A stretch of 53,546 nt of DNA. It comes from Mesotoga sp. BH458_6_3_2_1. GTDB lineage: Bacteria; Thermotogota; Thermotogae; Petrotogales; Kosmotogaceae. Position 1 is the first letter of the stretch; each line of letters starts with the position of its first letter. Location of the stretch: NCBI RefSeq assembly GCF_003664995.1, contig NZ_JFHL01000004.1:1-53546 (forward strand), in the 5' to 3' direction. This document shows, piece after piece, positions 8,976 through 17,669 of the stretch. The notes beneath the pieces are model-generated. The model was not told the origin of the DNA, did no database searches, and saw nothing but the letters and a program-made list of their open reading frames with translations. The translations under genes and the position numbers were made by a program.

Positions 8976-9560
8976 TCATTGTATGCCAGAAAGTTTGGCG
9001 ATCTGCTCTACTGATTTGCTGAAATATGCAAATGCCTCGGGGCTCACCGCGGATAATTTGTTCAGAAATGTGAAGGACTCATCGACAATCCTTTCGAAGA
9101 ACTCGTCTCCAGACCACCTGAAAGTAGCATCGGTCTCCCCGAGTAAACAAGCTGCTAGATAAGCTACCTTAGCGGCGTCGGAGAAGAACTTCGTTTGTTT
9201 GTAGTTGAAACCAAGAATATGTGACGACAGTCTAGATCTTCCTGAATCCAGCTCTCTGTAATGGTCTGGTTCTCTCTTCCCCCGCGTTCCAATTAGGAGT
9301 GCTGTCGCAAACGCATCCTTTAGAATATCCTTTGGAGTTAGAGACTCCATTCCACGGTAATGAGCCTCGGCTAAAGCGACTCTCATAAAAGTATCCCTTA
9401 CAGTTCTAGTATTCTTGTGATAATCAAAGATAGTGGCGATATCAAAGAGCTGTTTGCAGATCTCCATTCCCTTCTTCGCATCATAAGGAATCCCTGTAGT
9501 GTTGGGAGCAAAAGCCGTGAGCTTGTCTCCAAGAATCTTATCATTAGAAGGAGTTGTAAC
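8976..9560 (-). pseudogene. AbiEii toxin remnant, N-terminus lost
   Basis: It matches the C-terminal two thirds of the two intact AbiEii proteins here (ILGDKLTAFAPNTTGIPY, QLFDIATIFD, LIGTRGKREPDHYRELDSG). The N-terminal nucleotidyltransferase motifs GGTS and DIDI are missing, so it cannot be active. The reading frame runs upstream into unrelated residues overlapping the AbiEi remnant, which points to an internal deletion joining the two genes. Confidence 0.75.
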
Positions 9561-9774
9561 GAATGTACTCCACCATTTCCTGCCTTTTTCCTCTCCTTGC
9601 TGCATATCTCAATATGCTATCTGCGTTTAGTGCATATGTATCGAAGACATTTTTGAAAACCCTGTCCATTTCGGCATCGCCAAATGGCTCAAGAGCGGGC
9701 TCCCTTGAGAACAAATCTACAAACATCTTCTCGAGTCTCGGTATTACGATTCCATCACTATCGAGATTCATCAT
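9544..9774 (-). pseudogene. AbiEi antitoxin remnant, C-terminal part
   Basis: 76 codons matching the end of AbiEi-type antitoxins (IVIPRLEKMFVDLFSREP, ILRYAARRGKRQEMV); compare the endings of the genes at 14100 and 16484. The N-terminal winged helix is gone. Confidence 0.7.
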
Positions 9775-10100
9775 GTCTTGTACGGAAAAAAGGAGTCTGG
9801 TTATACCCGGTTACTCCGGTTATTCGACTTTGATGTTCTCTGTCTTTTCTCTGGTGTATATCTCCTCTATTAGTCTCTCTAATATCCCGATGCCTATAGA
9901 CATGATCCAGTAGCGAATGAGCATCTCACGTCTTCGGGTTGCCTCTCGGACCTGGGCGGCATCGAGTCGAATGACTCATGGGTGTCTGCATCCTGCATTT
10001 GTCTTCTCAAAGACTGTGAGTCTGGAAAAAGGAAGTATCTGTTATTCAATGATGAAAGGGGTATAGTTTGGGTTGATGAAGTTGGTGTGTCAAGGGAATT
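9775..10100. other. Degraded intergenic stretch
   Basis: No intact gene. Two short stretches look like coding debris: a minus-strand piece at 9819-9960 (RREMLIRYWIMSIGIGILER) and a plus-strand piece at about 9970-10140 (KYLLFNDERGIVWVDEVGVS). Neither has a start or a recognised family. Confidence 0.3.
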
Positions 10101-10101
10101 C

Positions 10102-10131
10102 TTGTCAATTCTACTGCGAAAATTGTATACT
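10102..10131 (+). promoter_or_regulatory. Promoter of the DUF234-type ATPase
   Basis: TTGTCA (10102-10107) and TATACT (10126-10131) are 18 bp apart. The -10 sits in a GTATAcTATAC palindrome, and AGTATAC recurs at 10151, so an operator is plausible. Confidence 0.55.
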
Positions 10132-10172
10132 ATACAGTAAGTTACTGACCAGTATACAAATTGGAGGCAAAG

Positions 10173-11519
10173 ATGGAATTCTTTGATCGTGACGATGAAA
10201 TCGCTTTTTTCGAGGGGCTCACGAAGCGAAAGTCAAAGAAGATGGTCGCACTCTTCGGGCGGAGGAGGATCGGCAAAACTGCCCTTTTGAAGAAGGTTTA
10301 CCCGAATGCGCGATACTTCTTTGTAGATACTCGCTCCTCGGAGACTTTGCTGAAAGACTTCTCTTCACAGATATTCGAAGGAAGCTTTGACAACTGGGAA
10401 GGTTTCTTCAGGGCATTGTTTCGGCTTCAAGAAGTGGTGATCTTCGACGAGTTTCAGAACTTCATGAGAGTCGATCAATCGGTCTTTTCGATCCTTCAGA
10501 AGGTGTGGGATGAGAATTCAGGTAGAAGTCTGCTGATTCTCTGTGGATCATATGTGGGGATGATGAAGCGAATCTTTCTGGACCAGAAGGCGCCGCTCTT
10601 CGGAAGATGCGATCACAAAGTTGAGCTGAAACAGTTCCGCTTCAGGGACGCTTTGGAGATGATACGAAGTTTCGGCTATTCATTTGAAGAGGCTGTAGAG
10701 TGGTATTCGATACTCGGTGGTATTCCCCAATATTTGTGGCTTCTAGAAGAAAAGGCTTCTTTCAATAAGAAGATTCGAGAACTCTTCTTTAACAGGTTCG
10801 CGCCCCTTCGGGAGGAGGGCAAGAATCTTCTCATTGGTGAGTTTGGAACGGAGCATCCGGGCTACTTCTCGATACTCGAGGCAGTCGGTTACTTTGATAG
10901 AGATGTCGGGGAGATTGTCGACAGAACGGGTATGGAACGCACAAAGGCCATGAAATACCTTTCTGAGCTCACAAACAACTACGGAATTATCGGCAGGGTA
11001 GAAAACCTCCTTTCAAAATCGAAACGCGGTCTGAGATACACTATTAAAGATAACTTCCTTTCATTCTGGATGAAGTATATCTACTCAAGGCAGAACACCG
11101 TCGAATTCGATTCCGAACAGGCCCTGTCATATACTATTGAGAATCTTGGAGAATACATTGGCAGAGCATTTGAATCAATCGTGAAATCACTCATCCCCGA
11201 TCTCTACAGGGCCGAAAAAATCCCTTTATTGCCCGAGAGAGTCGGCAAACATTGGGGCAAAATTCCTGGCACCAGGGACAAGACGTATGAGATAGATCTC
11301 ATAGGGGAGTCGAGTGACAGAATCCTGGTATTCGAGTGCAAATGGAGAAAGGACCCGGTTGGACCTGAAGTAGCAGAAGTGCTAATAGAGAAGATGCAGT
11401 ACATCCCTGACAAGAGGATCAAAGTACCGGTTATTATAAGCAAGTCAGGTTTCAAAGCGAACATGCCGAAAGAAGTTCTGCTAATAGACTTGTGTGATCT
11501 AGAAGAATCAACCGGATGA
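10173..11519 (+). CDS. AAA ATPase with C-terminal nuclease-like DUF234 domain
   Basis: 448 residues. The N-terminus has the P-loop GRRRIGKT (about 25) and VVIFDEFQNF as Walker B, as in the archaeal-type AAA ATPases found scattered in bacteria. A winged-helix region (about 245-275) follows. The C-terminal DUF234 domain has YEIDLIGES and ILVFECKWRKDP, a PD-(D/E)XK-like E...D...ECK pattern. ATG 10173 is chosen because GGAGG at 10163-10167 precedes it; the TTG at 10161 overlaps that site. The family is common among mobile and defence genes but its target is unknown. It stands alone with its own promoter. Confidence 0.75.
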   Translation: MEFFDRDDEIAFFEGLTKRKSKKMVALFGRRRIGKTALLKKVYPNARYFFVDTRSSETLLKDFSSQIFEGSFDNWEGFFRALFRLQEVVIFDEFQNFMRVDQSVFSILQKVWDENSGRSLLILCGSYVGMMKRIFLDQKAPLFGRCDHKVELKQFRFRDALEMIRSFGYSFEEAVEWYSILGGIPQYLWLLEEKASFNKKIRELFFNRFAPLREEGKNLLIGEFGTEHPGYFSILEAVGYFDRDVGEIVDRTGMERTKAMKYLSELTNNYGIIGRVENLLSKSKRGLRYTIKDNFLSFWMKYIYSRQNTVEFDSEQALSYTIENLGEYIGRAFESIVKSLIPDLYRAEKIPLLPERVGKHWGKIPGTRDKTYEIDLIGESSDRILVFECKWRKDPVGPEVAEVLIEKMQYIPDKRIKVPVIISKSGFKANMPKEVLLIDLCDLEESTG

Positions 11520-11589
11520 CGTTTGCGAGCTATTCTCCGATTTGTTGGGAAGAAGATCTGTTGTTCGCTGCTGAAGACCACGTTGACAG

Positions 11590-11721
11590 TCTTGTGATCC
11601 GACACATTATGACATCATCCGCCAGCATCCGCGATAACTAACGCAGGTCGCTTTTTAGCTCCGGTGAGATCAGAGAAAGGGAGGGAATTACCACAACATC
11701 ACCCTTTACAGGTTTTTCCAC
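11590..11721 (-). pseudogene. MazF/PemK-like toxin, doubly frameshifted
   Basis: Reading three frames in turn from GTG 11721 gives VEKPVKGDVVVIP, then FSDLTGAKKRPALVIADAGG, then DDVIMCRIT, the hallmark beginning of MazF/PemK mRNA interferases. One base is missing near 11680 (within CCCTCCCTTTC) and a second shift lies near 11630. The C-terminal half is not recognisable. The GTG overlaps the end of the upstream antitoxin, the usual TA coupling. Confidence 0.65.
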
Positions 11722-11903
11722 GCTATATCCTCTTCTTCCCTTAGCCAGTCCCTGGCAAGAGCCGACTCCGAAGCATCCAGCAGCTCGCGACTTAAGGCAG
11801 GCAGACTCCTTTCTTTCAATGCCTTCACAAACCGAAGGATTTCTTCTACGAGAGTATCGGGTATGGTCTCTATTTCCTTTCTCAGGAGCTGACGTATGTC
11901 CAT
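11706..11903 (-). CDS. Small antitoxin of a MazF/PemK-like pair
   Basis: 65 residues (MDIRQLLRKEIETIPDTLVE ...), an all-helical acidic protein similar to DUF2281-type antitoxins. ATG 11903 has AAAGGGGG 7 nt upstream. Its 3' end overlaps the broken MazF/PemK toxin, so it is now probably an orphan antitoxin. Confidence 0.55.
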   Translation of the reverse strand: MDIRQLLRKEIETIPDTLVEEILRFVKALKERSLPALSRELLDASESALARDWLREEEDIAWKNL

Positions 11904-12034
11904 TAGATCGCCCCCTTTCAATGAGATTATATCATCGCCTTATCAATCCAAATCTCAGGCTTCACTAGGTAATTCAACACAAGTTTGTGTTAAGTTCGCC
12001 TGTCCTCTCCTTTCCCTTAGCCACAAAGGCTTTC

Positions 12035-12572
12035 ACTTCGATTCTCTCTGGCTCTCCTGAGATCTGCCGGCGATGGGATACAATTAGTCTTTTCATAAGT
12101 GCCCCAGATCTTCTTCCAGGCTTCATCGAGGGATCTGGCATCCACATATGAACTTCCGCATCCATCACATCTATAGACATCGTAGGAAAGTCTGACTTGA
12201 CTTCTCTTGAAACTCTCGATGCTTTCTTTCTTAGATAGGCGCATTTTCCTTCCACATTCGGGACATCTCATGAAATCAACTCCCGTACTCTGCAAGATGC
12301 AAAGATAGACAGATAAGCCTTTCCTTAAAGCTATAACTCAGCTTGAAATAGACTTTTTCTTTATATTCGTAGTTTTCTGGGGCCAAGAATTCATCATCGG
12401 TAATATCAAGTTCTCTGAGTATTGACTCAAGCGGCAAGGATTTCCAGACAACAATCGTGAATGTATCTCTTTGATTATCATCTCTGATCTCATCGGGGCA
12501 GATATCTTTCGCCACCTTCCACGTGGCCTCAAGCACATCATAACGCTCTCTTATTCCTGACTTCTAGAAAGC
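12035..12572 (-). pseudogene. Third copy of the DUF4065 TA pair, truncated at both ends
   Basis: It contains the toxin-like C-terminal part (12276-12536, VAKDICPDEIRDDNQRDTFT) and the start of the antitoxin, including its CxxC...CxxC zinc ribbon (12050-12271). The HTH and DUF4065 domains are gone: similarity to the copy at 595-1572 ends near 12035. The N-terminus of the toxin is lost at the same breakpoint as in the 3.7-kb copy. Unlike copy 1, the toxin part here keeps the GAGGCC reading. Confidence 0.75.
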
Positions 12573-12575
12573 ATG

Positions 12576-12626
12576 ACAAAGAATAGGAGTCTGACCCTAT
12601 TTTATTTGACCCTATTTTATTTATCT
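12576..12626. repeat. REP-like motif
   Basis: AATAGGAGTCTGACCC, then two TATTTTATTTGACCC-like units. It adjoins the truncated TA copy exactly as at 3.76 kb. Confidence 0.5.
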
Positions 12627-12630
12627 GAAG

Positions 12631-12918
12631 CTAATCCGGTAACTCATAGCTATCAACGATTTCCAGTTCCTCTTCCGTCATCTGATCCAGTATCCTTGTG
12701 AGTTCTTCATTCTCTTCGGGGTCGCACGGCTCGCTAGTAGCCATTATCTTGAAGTAAATTGAATTGTAGCCTTCGGTCTTTATGAGATTCCATAGAGCCG
12801 TCTCAATTATTTCGCTGGCGCTCTTGCCCTGTAGGCGCCCGAACTCCTTCAGAACCTTCCATGAAGAAGGTTTCATCATGATATTGTGTCTCTCTTTGGT
12901 TTGCCGAACATCTTTCAT
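12631..12918 (-). CDS. Ribbon-helix-helix-like small protein
   Basis: 95 residues. The segment HNIMMKPSSWKVLKEFGRLQ followed by GKSASEIIETALWNLIK fits a CopG/RHH DNA-binding fold, with a long acidic C-terminal tail. This is typical of an antitoxin or small regulator. ATG 12918 follows AAGGCGGTGA. No toxin gene lies next to it; the downstream side is a REP-like motif. Confidence 0.5.
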   Translation of the reverse strand: MKDVRQTKERHNIMMKPSSWKVLKEFGRLQGKSASEIIETALWNLIKTEGYNSIYFKIMATSEPCDPEENEELTRILDQMTEEELEIVDSYELPD

Positions 12919-13053
12919 GCGATCACCGCCTTATACACACTATACACATAGTAAATCATTTCTCCGGATATATGTAGACACGCGGACCGATCGACCGGCT
13001 CGAAAGTAGATTCTCTACGCAAGCACCTGATTTCACTCGCAGGTAATTGGAAC

Positions 13054-14103
13054 CTACTGCTCGATCAACTTCAATGCGTTGAATAGATAAAAGAAGGCTT
13101 CTGGATCTGTCTTCTTCAGCTTCTTCAGCTTGTTCCACGATGGGTTGGTGATATTGACATCACGTAAGTCGATTGTTTCTCGAAACTTCTCATGACGTCC
13201 CTTGCCGGCCTTCATCAACTGCACAAGATACGCTACCTTTGCCGAGCTTTTTATGGCGTCTTCCAGAGAGAAGCTACTGTTGAACGAGAATGCTTTGAAC
13301 GCCTTGATACCCGTCATAAGATAGCTGAACTGCTCCCTCTTGTAGGCCCCTCTATAGGCCAGCGTGATAGCCGTGTCAATACAGTCATTCAGGACATCGA
13401 CCTCGCTCAAATCCAGCTTCCTGTAACCGAGTTCGAACATGCAGTTCTGTACAAACGATTTCCGCACTACATCGAGATCGGCCAGATTGTCGAAAAGGAC
13501 TCCCAGATCGAAGAGCTGCTTGATTATCTCGGCTTCCTTTCCGGTGCCGTACGGAATACCCGTCGTGTTCGGTGCAAAGGCAGTCAGCTTGTCTCCGAGC
13601 AGAGCGTCGAGAGTCTGTATGGTTACCAGCACGTCCGGCGGGGCTGTCTCTATTACTCTATGCCTCACGGGGACTCTCAACAGCGACCTTGTGCCGACCT
13701 CCTGGTAAAGGATATCCAGAAAGACTGCCCGCTCTCTTCCGTCCAACACCGATTCCCTTACGAATCCATAGTGAGTTTTGGGAACATCCGAGGGAGTCTT
13801 ACGTTTGTCCTCAAACCAGCTTTTGAATACCCCATTGTTGCAGATCCTGTTGAATATATATTCAAGGTTCTTGGGTTTATCGGGAAGCAATATGTCTATG
13901 TCCAGTGAGAACCTGTTGTAACTATCTAGAAGAAGCATAAGAGAGGTCCCGCCTTTGAATATGAAGTCGAGGCCTTCAACGGAAAGTTGTTCGAGCAACG
14001 TCAAGGCCATTATGGTCTTTTCTACTATTCCAGGGTCATTTTTCTTGTAAGATTTCATAACTGTATCCAGCCATTCTTTGGAAGCAGAGTTTCTTGTGAT
14101 CAC
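13054..14103 (-). CDS. abiEii: AbiEii nucleotidyltransferase toxin, copy 1
   Basis: The toxin of a type IV AbiE abortive-infection system, 349 residues. The DNA polymerase beta-like fold shows FKGGTSLMLLLD (about 44-55), the GGTS motif that binds NTP, and LDIDILLP (about 67-74), the catalytic DxD. The later LLGDKLTAFAPNTTGIPYGT block is the family signature. It starts GTG at 14103, overlapping the antitoxin stop (GTGA). AbiEii-type toxins arrest growth, in some relatives by modifying tRNA; the antitoxin AbiEi represses transcription. It appears intact. Confidence 0.85.
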   Translation of the reverse strand: MITRNSASKEWLDTVMKSYKKNDPGIVEKTIMALTLLEQLSVEGLDFIFKGGTSLMLLLDSYNRFSLDIDILLPDKPKNLEYIFNRICNNGVFKSWFEDKRKTPSDVPKTHYGFVRESVLDGRERAVFLDILYQEVGTRSLLRVPVRHRVIETAPPDVLVTIQTLDALLGDKLTAFAPNTTGIPYGTGKEAEIIKQLFDLGVLFDNLADLDVVRKSFVQNCMFELGYRKLDLSEVDVLNDCIDTAITLAYRGAYKREQFSYLMTGIKAFKAFSFNSSFSLEDAIKSSAKVAYLVQLMKAGKGRHEKFRETIDLRDVNITNPSWNKLKKLKKTDPEAFFYLFNALKLIEQ

Positions 14104-14834
14104 ATGCCTTCTCCCCGGGTCACTATGAGCTTGTCTATCTCTTCTAACTTCCCGCGTCGCCTCGCATATCTTCTCAGCGTGCTCAGACTCACGTTGTAAT
14201 CCTTCAGAACCCTGTGATATATGTTCCGTAACTCCTCTCCCTGAAACGATACGAAGAGGTCCTTCTCGCAGACAAGATCGACAAGTATTTTCTCTAACCT
14301 CGGTATGGCGACATTATCAAAGGACGTTACAGGGGCTTCAGTTACAAGCGACCTTACAACAAAACACTTCTTGCATCCGAGAATGTAGTTGTTTATCTCC
14401 TTCGGAGTCGGATCGATGAACACCCGGGAGTAGGATGCTTTGATATATTCAAACACGCTCTCCTCTGTGCCTCGCTCAGTTTCTATGATCACCATAGAAG
14501 AAAGCGCCTGCTGAACAGTGAATTCGTTCAGCCATCTGCTGTTCCAGACACACAGGTTCTCCAGGTACGGGAAGCTCTTGCGAAGCTTCTTGAACAAACC
14601 GGAGAGTTCCTTCGATACGGCAGGTTCGAACTCCCGTTTGCTTCCGGCTTCATAGAGGCCTCTTCTGACGTTTCTGATGAGTCCTTCTTTCTTCAGCCGG
14701 TGCAGGGTTGCATAATAAGTACCTGGCTTCCTATTAGGTAAAAGTGTACTCAGTTCATTGATCAGTTGATAGTGCGTAAGAAACTGATTGTTTTTGAACC
14801 ACTCATTTACTTGGTTTTGACTAATCTTCTCCAT
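14100..14834 (-). CDS. abiEi: AbiEi antitoxin/repressor, copy 1
   Basis: 244 residues. An N-terminal winged helix (about 15-60, YATLHRLKKEGLIRNVRRGL) binds the operator; the C-terminal domain (IPRLEKILVDLVCEKD, TLRRYARRRGKLEEIDK) matches AbiEi. ATG 14834 has AGGTGA 5 nt upstream; a GTG at 14843 overlaps that site. It is coupled to abiEii by a GTGA overlap. An inverted repeat at 14855-14877 lies before it and is probably its own operator. Confidence 0.8.
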   Translation of the reverse strand: MEKISQNQVNEWFKNNQFLTHYQLINELSTLLPNRKPGTYYATLHRLKKEGLIRNVRRGLYEAGSKREFEPAVSKELSGLFKKLRKSFPYLENLCVWNSRWLNEFTVQQALSSMVIIETERGTEESVFEYIKASYSRVFIDPTPKEINNYILGCKKCFVVRSLVTEAPVTSFDNVAIPRLEKILVDLVCEKDLFVSFQGEELRNIYHRVLKDYNVSLSTLRRYARRRGKLEEIDKLIVTRGEGM

Positions 14835-14850
14835 TGAAATCACCTACGAA

Positions 14851-14880
14851 TAATGGCAATAAATATAGATAATTGCCGTT
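14851..14880 (-). promoter_or_regulatory. AbiEi operator
   Basis: An imperfect palindrome: read on the minus strand, AATAACGGCAAT, 11 bp, then ATTGCCATTATT. It sits 20 bp before the abiEi start. AbiEi antitoxins are known to repress their operon through inverted repeats, so negative autoregulation is likely. Confidence 0.6.
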
Positions 14881-14899
14881 ATTTGTAATTATAGCATAT

Positions 14900-15422
14900 G
14901 CTTCTTGCTGAAATACGATCCTTAAACCCGGGGGAGGACTTAGTTGTTCTAGATGGGTATCAAGTATAATTACCTATTGATGGAGCCTCTAGGGATTTTA
15001 GTCGTCGACGTGAAGACGAAAGAGAATGATAAAAGCTACTGATGTTGCCTCGTTTAACACGGCTGTCTTATGAAGTTGTCAACAAGACAGTCGATGGATG
15101 TTTCGAGTATTTGTATCACACCATTGATTGAAAGAATACATAAAAGCATCTCCTCTGAATCTAACAACCAACGAAAACCTTGCACTAAAATCACATCTCT
15201 TCTACTCAGAAAACCCATCCTGAACAGATCACCTTTCAGAGTAAGTGCATCGCCAAGCCATTTTGCAAATACTCAACAGGTCCGTCAGCAGAATCAGGAG
15301 TCTGACCCGTCATTCTGTATTTATCATCAGACTATCCATCTAAAGAACCGTATCTGAAACCCTTTATGCATTTCTTGACAACCGGAAATCGAAGATAGAT
15401 AGAAACCGAATGCTTTCAACTT
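14900..15422. other. Gene-free spacer between two AbiE pairs, with a REP-like motif
   Basis: No gene is supported. AATCAGGAGTCTGACCCGTC then CATTCTGT at 15293-15320 repeats the motif at 8783-8822. Confidence 0.5.
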
Positions 15423-16487
15423 CTACCGTGCCCCTTCCCGCAGTAGGACTGCCTCCTTGAATAATCTGAAAGCCTTAATATTGATGTTTCTTAGTCTGTT
15501 TAGCCTTGAAAACGAACGTATTTCTATTGGCTCGTCTGTTATTTCAATGTCACCCGCCCCCTCAGCCTCTTTCTGTAGCGAGACAGCTAGAAAAGCTATC
15601 TTTGATGCTGCTAGAATCATGTCTGCTTCAACGAACCTGCCTGTGAAAATATAGTTAGACAGTTTTGTACAGCCTCTCAAAAGCAGCTGATAGAGCTCTC
15701 TATCGCTCAAACCTCTGAAGCCAATTAGGAGGGCCGCTTCAAAGATATCCTCTAGAACCTCCTTAGCAGTGATTTCCGTTCCTCTGTATCGGGATTCAAT
15801 TGCAGCGACTCTTCTGAGAGTTTCACTTACGTTTCCTAACTTAACCATCTTATCGAAAAGTCGGCCGATATCGAATATCTGTTTTAGTATTTTGAGATCA
15901 TTACCTGAACTACTGTCGGTGCTCCAGTCGATACCGGTTGTCCTCGGAGCAAAAGCAGTGAGTTTGTCACCCAGAAGACAGTCGACATCGGGCGTCAATA
16001 CTTCTTGTGATGCAGAATTGTTAGTGTGTATCAAGATGAAATGATCGATCTTGCGTTCAACAAGAACTGGATAGGCCGCTTCCTCATGGAGAGCATCGAG
16101 AAGTACGTAATCCTCTCTCCCCTTGACATTCGATGAGTAATAGAACTTGTAGTGAGATTTGGGAATCTCTAGCTTACTGTTTCTAACATCGACTTCAAAT
16201 CTTGTGAACGGTTCGTTGTTTGCTATATCAGCCAGTGATCTCTGAAGCTCTTTTTGATTCACTCCTGTGACTATATCGATATCGATTGAGAAACGATTGA
16301 ACTCATCCAGAACCAGGATTAGCGAAGTACCTCCTTTGAATACAAAATGCAGTTGCCTTTCAGAAAGCCTTTCAAGGAGAGTCAGAGCATAAATTGCCTT
16401 TTCGATTATGCCTGGATCTCTTTTGGGGAATCTCTCGTTTCTCAGTTTCATTATCCATTCGCGTTCAAGAGAAGCGCTGTCAATCAC
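15423..16487 (-). CDS. abiEii: AbiEii nucleotidyltransferase toxin, copy 2
   Basis: 354 residues from GTG 16487, chosen because it makes the same GTGA overlap with its antitoxin as copy 1; a GTG at 16496 is also possible. FKGGTSLILVLDEFNRFSID (about 44) and IDIDIV carry the NTase motifs. LLGDKLTAFAPRTTGID is the family block. It is clearly diverged from copy 1, so the pairs are separate acquisitions or an old duplication rather than a recent one. Confidence 0.85.
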   Translation of the reverse strand: MIDSASLEREWIMKLRNERFPKRDPGIIEKAIYALTLLERLSERQLHFVFKGGTSLILVLDEFNRFSIDIDIVTGVNQKELQRSLADIANNEPFTRFEVDVRNSKLEIPKSHYKFYYSSNVKGREDYVLLDALHEEAAYPVLVERKIDHFILIHTNNSASQEVLTPDVDCLLGDKLTAFAPRTTGIDWSTDSSSGNDLKILKQIFDIGRLFDKMVKLGNVSETLRRVAAIESRYRGTEITAKEVLEDIFEAALLIGFRGLSDRELYQLLLRGCTKLSNYIFTGRFVEADMILAASKIAFLAVSLQKEAEGAGDIEITDEPIEIRSFSRLNRLRNINIKAFRLFKEAVLLREGAR

Positions 16488-17386
16488 AACACCCACACCT
16501 CGCCAATATTATCGGTCACAAATTTCCTTATTCTTCTCCACCTTCCTCTTCGTGAAGCATATCTCCTAAGCACGCTTTGATCAATAGCAAACCTTCCAAA
16601 GGCCTCTTCGAAAAGCTCTACCGTCATATCTCCCTGAATATAGTCATAGACCTGTTCATCGCAGAACACGTCTACAAGAATCTTCTCAAGGGATGGAATA
16701 GGAACATCATCCACCGACGTAATCGGAGATTGCGTGACTAGGTTCTTGACTATTAGGAGTTCTGGCAAACCCGATCCATAGAGACGCATATCTCTTTCGG
16801 AAGGTTTGAGCAGCACACTGTCATAACCTACAGAAAGAAAGTCAAAAACAGACTCTTCAGCGCCCTTTTCAGTCTCGATAACAAATCTCCTGCCTGCTGC
16901 CTGCTGCGAAATGAAGGAGTTTATCCAGTATGTATCTGTCAAACAGAGTCCTAGGTAAGGAAACTCTTCGGCCAGAGAAATCCATAAATCCTTAAGCTCA
17001 GCAGAAATTGATGGAAGGTAGGTGGGTTTCACCTCGGTGCTGAAAACACCCTTGGCAACTCTAGAAATCATCCCCATCTTCTCTAGGGATTGGGCAGTAC
17101 CACTGACGCTTGTCAATTCACTCGGTTCTCTAATATCCGAAAGCCTTAGAAAACTCCCTTTCATGCCATCAATCTTCAAGTCTGACACGGCAAGGTTTTC
17201 TATTCTGTAGATCCCCCTGCCTGACGAGCTAAGCAAACCGATTTTCTTGAGTGAATTTATGCGCCAGTCAAGGCGTTGCTCAGAATCCTCCGGGAACAGT
17301 CCTGCCAAATAAGTGATAAGCTTCCGTCTGGTAATAAGTCCCGATTCATCGGCAAGATCAGAAATATCTCTCTCAAAATTCCTCAC
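16484..17386 (-). CDS. abiEi: AbiEi antitoxin/repressor, copy 2
   Basis: 300 residues from GTG 17386, which is 5 nt from the GGAGG at 17393-17397; the GTG at 17392 abuts that site. It contains two winged-helix-like segments (LKKIGLLSSSGRGIYRIEN at about 50-68, and LEKMGMISRVAKGVFSTEV at about 103-121) and the AbiEi C-terminal block (IPSLEKILVDVFCDEQV, LRRYASRRGRWRRIRKF). The second wHTH-like segment makes it longer than copy 1. Confidence 0.8.
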   Translation of the reverse strand: MRNFERDISDLADESGLITRRKLITYLAGLFPEDSEQRLDWRINSLKKIGLLSSSGRGIYRIENLAVSDLKIDGMKGSFLRLSDIREPSELTSVSGTAQSLEKMGMISRVAKGVFSTEVKPTYLPSISAELKDLWISLAEEFPYLGLCLTDTYWINSFISQQAAGRRFVIETEKGAEESVFDFLSVGYDSVLLKPSERDMRLYGSGLPELLIVKNLVTQSPITSVDDVPIPSLEKILVDVFCDEQVYDYIQGDMTVELFEEAFGRFAIDQSVLRRYASRRGRWRRIRKFVTDNIGEVWVL

Positions 17387-17419
17387 AAACACCTCCAGCT
17401 AACTCTATTAAGTACGTCA

Positions 17420-17425
17420 ATTATA
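17420..17425 (-). promoter_or_regulatory. Extended -10 element of AbiE copy 2
   Basis: On the minus strand TGGTATAAT gives a TGn-extended -10 box 34 bp before the antitoxin start. No clear -35 is needed for such a promoter, and none is obvious. Confidence 0.45.
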
Positions 17426-17669
17426 CCAGAGTTTTGACAAGTTTATTAGATATGATCTGAATTTACGAATAAACGGACCGACCTCTAAAAGAACGAGATT
17501 CCGATATGGGACTATAGACTGCTCAGAATGTACGTGAATTGTATAGAATGTTGCTCAGAAGGGAAATAGCCTTTCTTTTTCATATAAGTGGTCACAGCTC
17601 TTCTTAGAATTGTGTTTGGGCTTTCAGCAACTTCCATTTCAGCCCTTCATAAACCCCAAAGCGTTACCC

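Noticed and set aside
13192-13908. 238-codon plus-strand frame across abiEii copy 1
   Set aside because: It is the complement of a clearly coding gene with conserved motifs; no support of its own.
15070-15357. 95-codon plus-strand frame between the AbiE pairs
   Set aside because: No start signal; overlaps a REP-like motif; composition unlike a protein-coding region.
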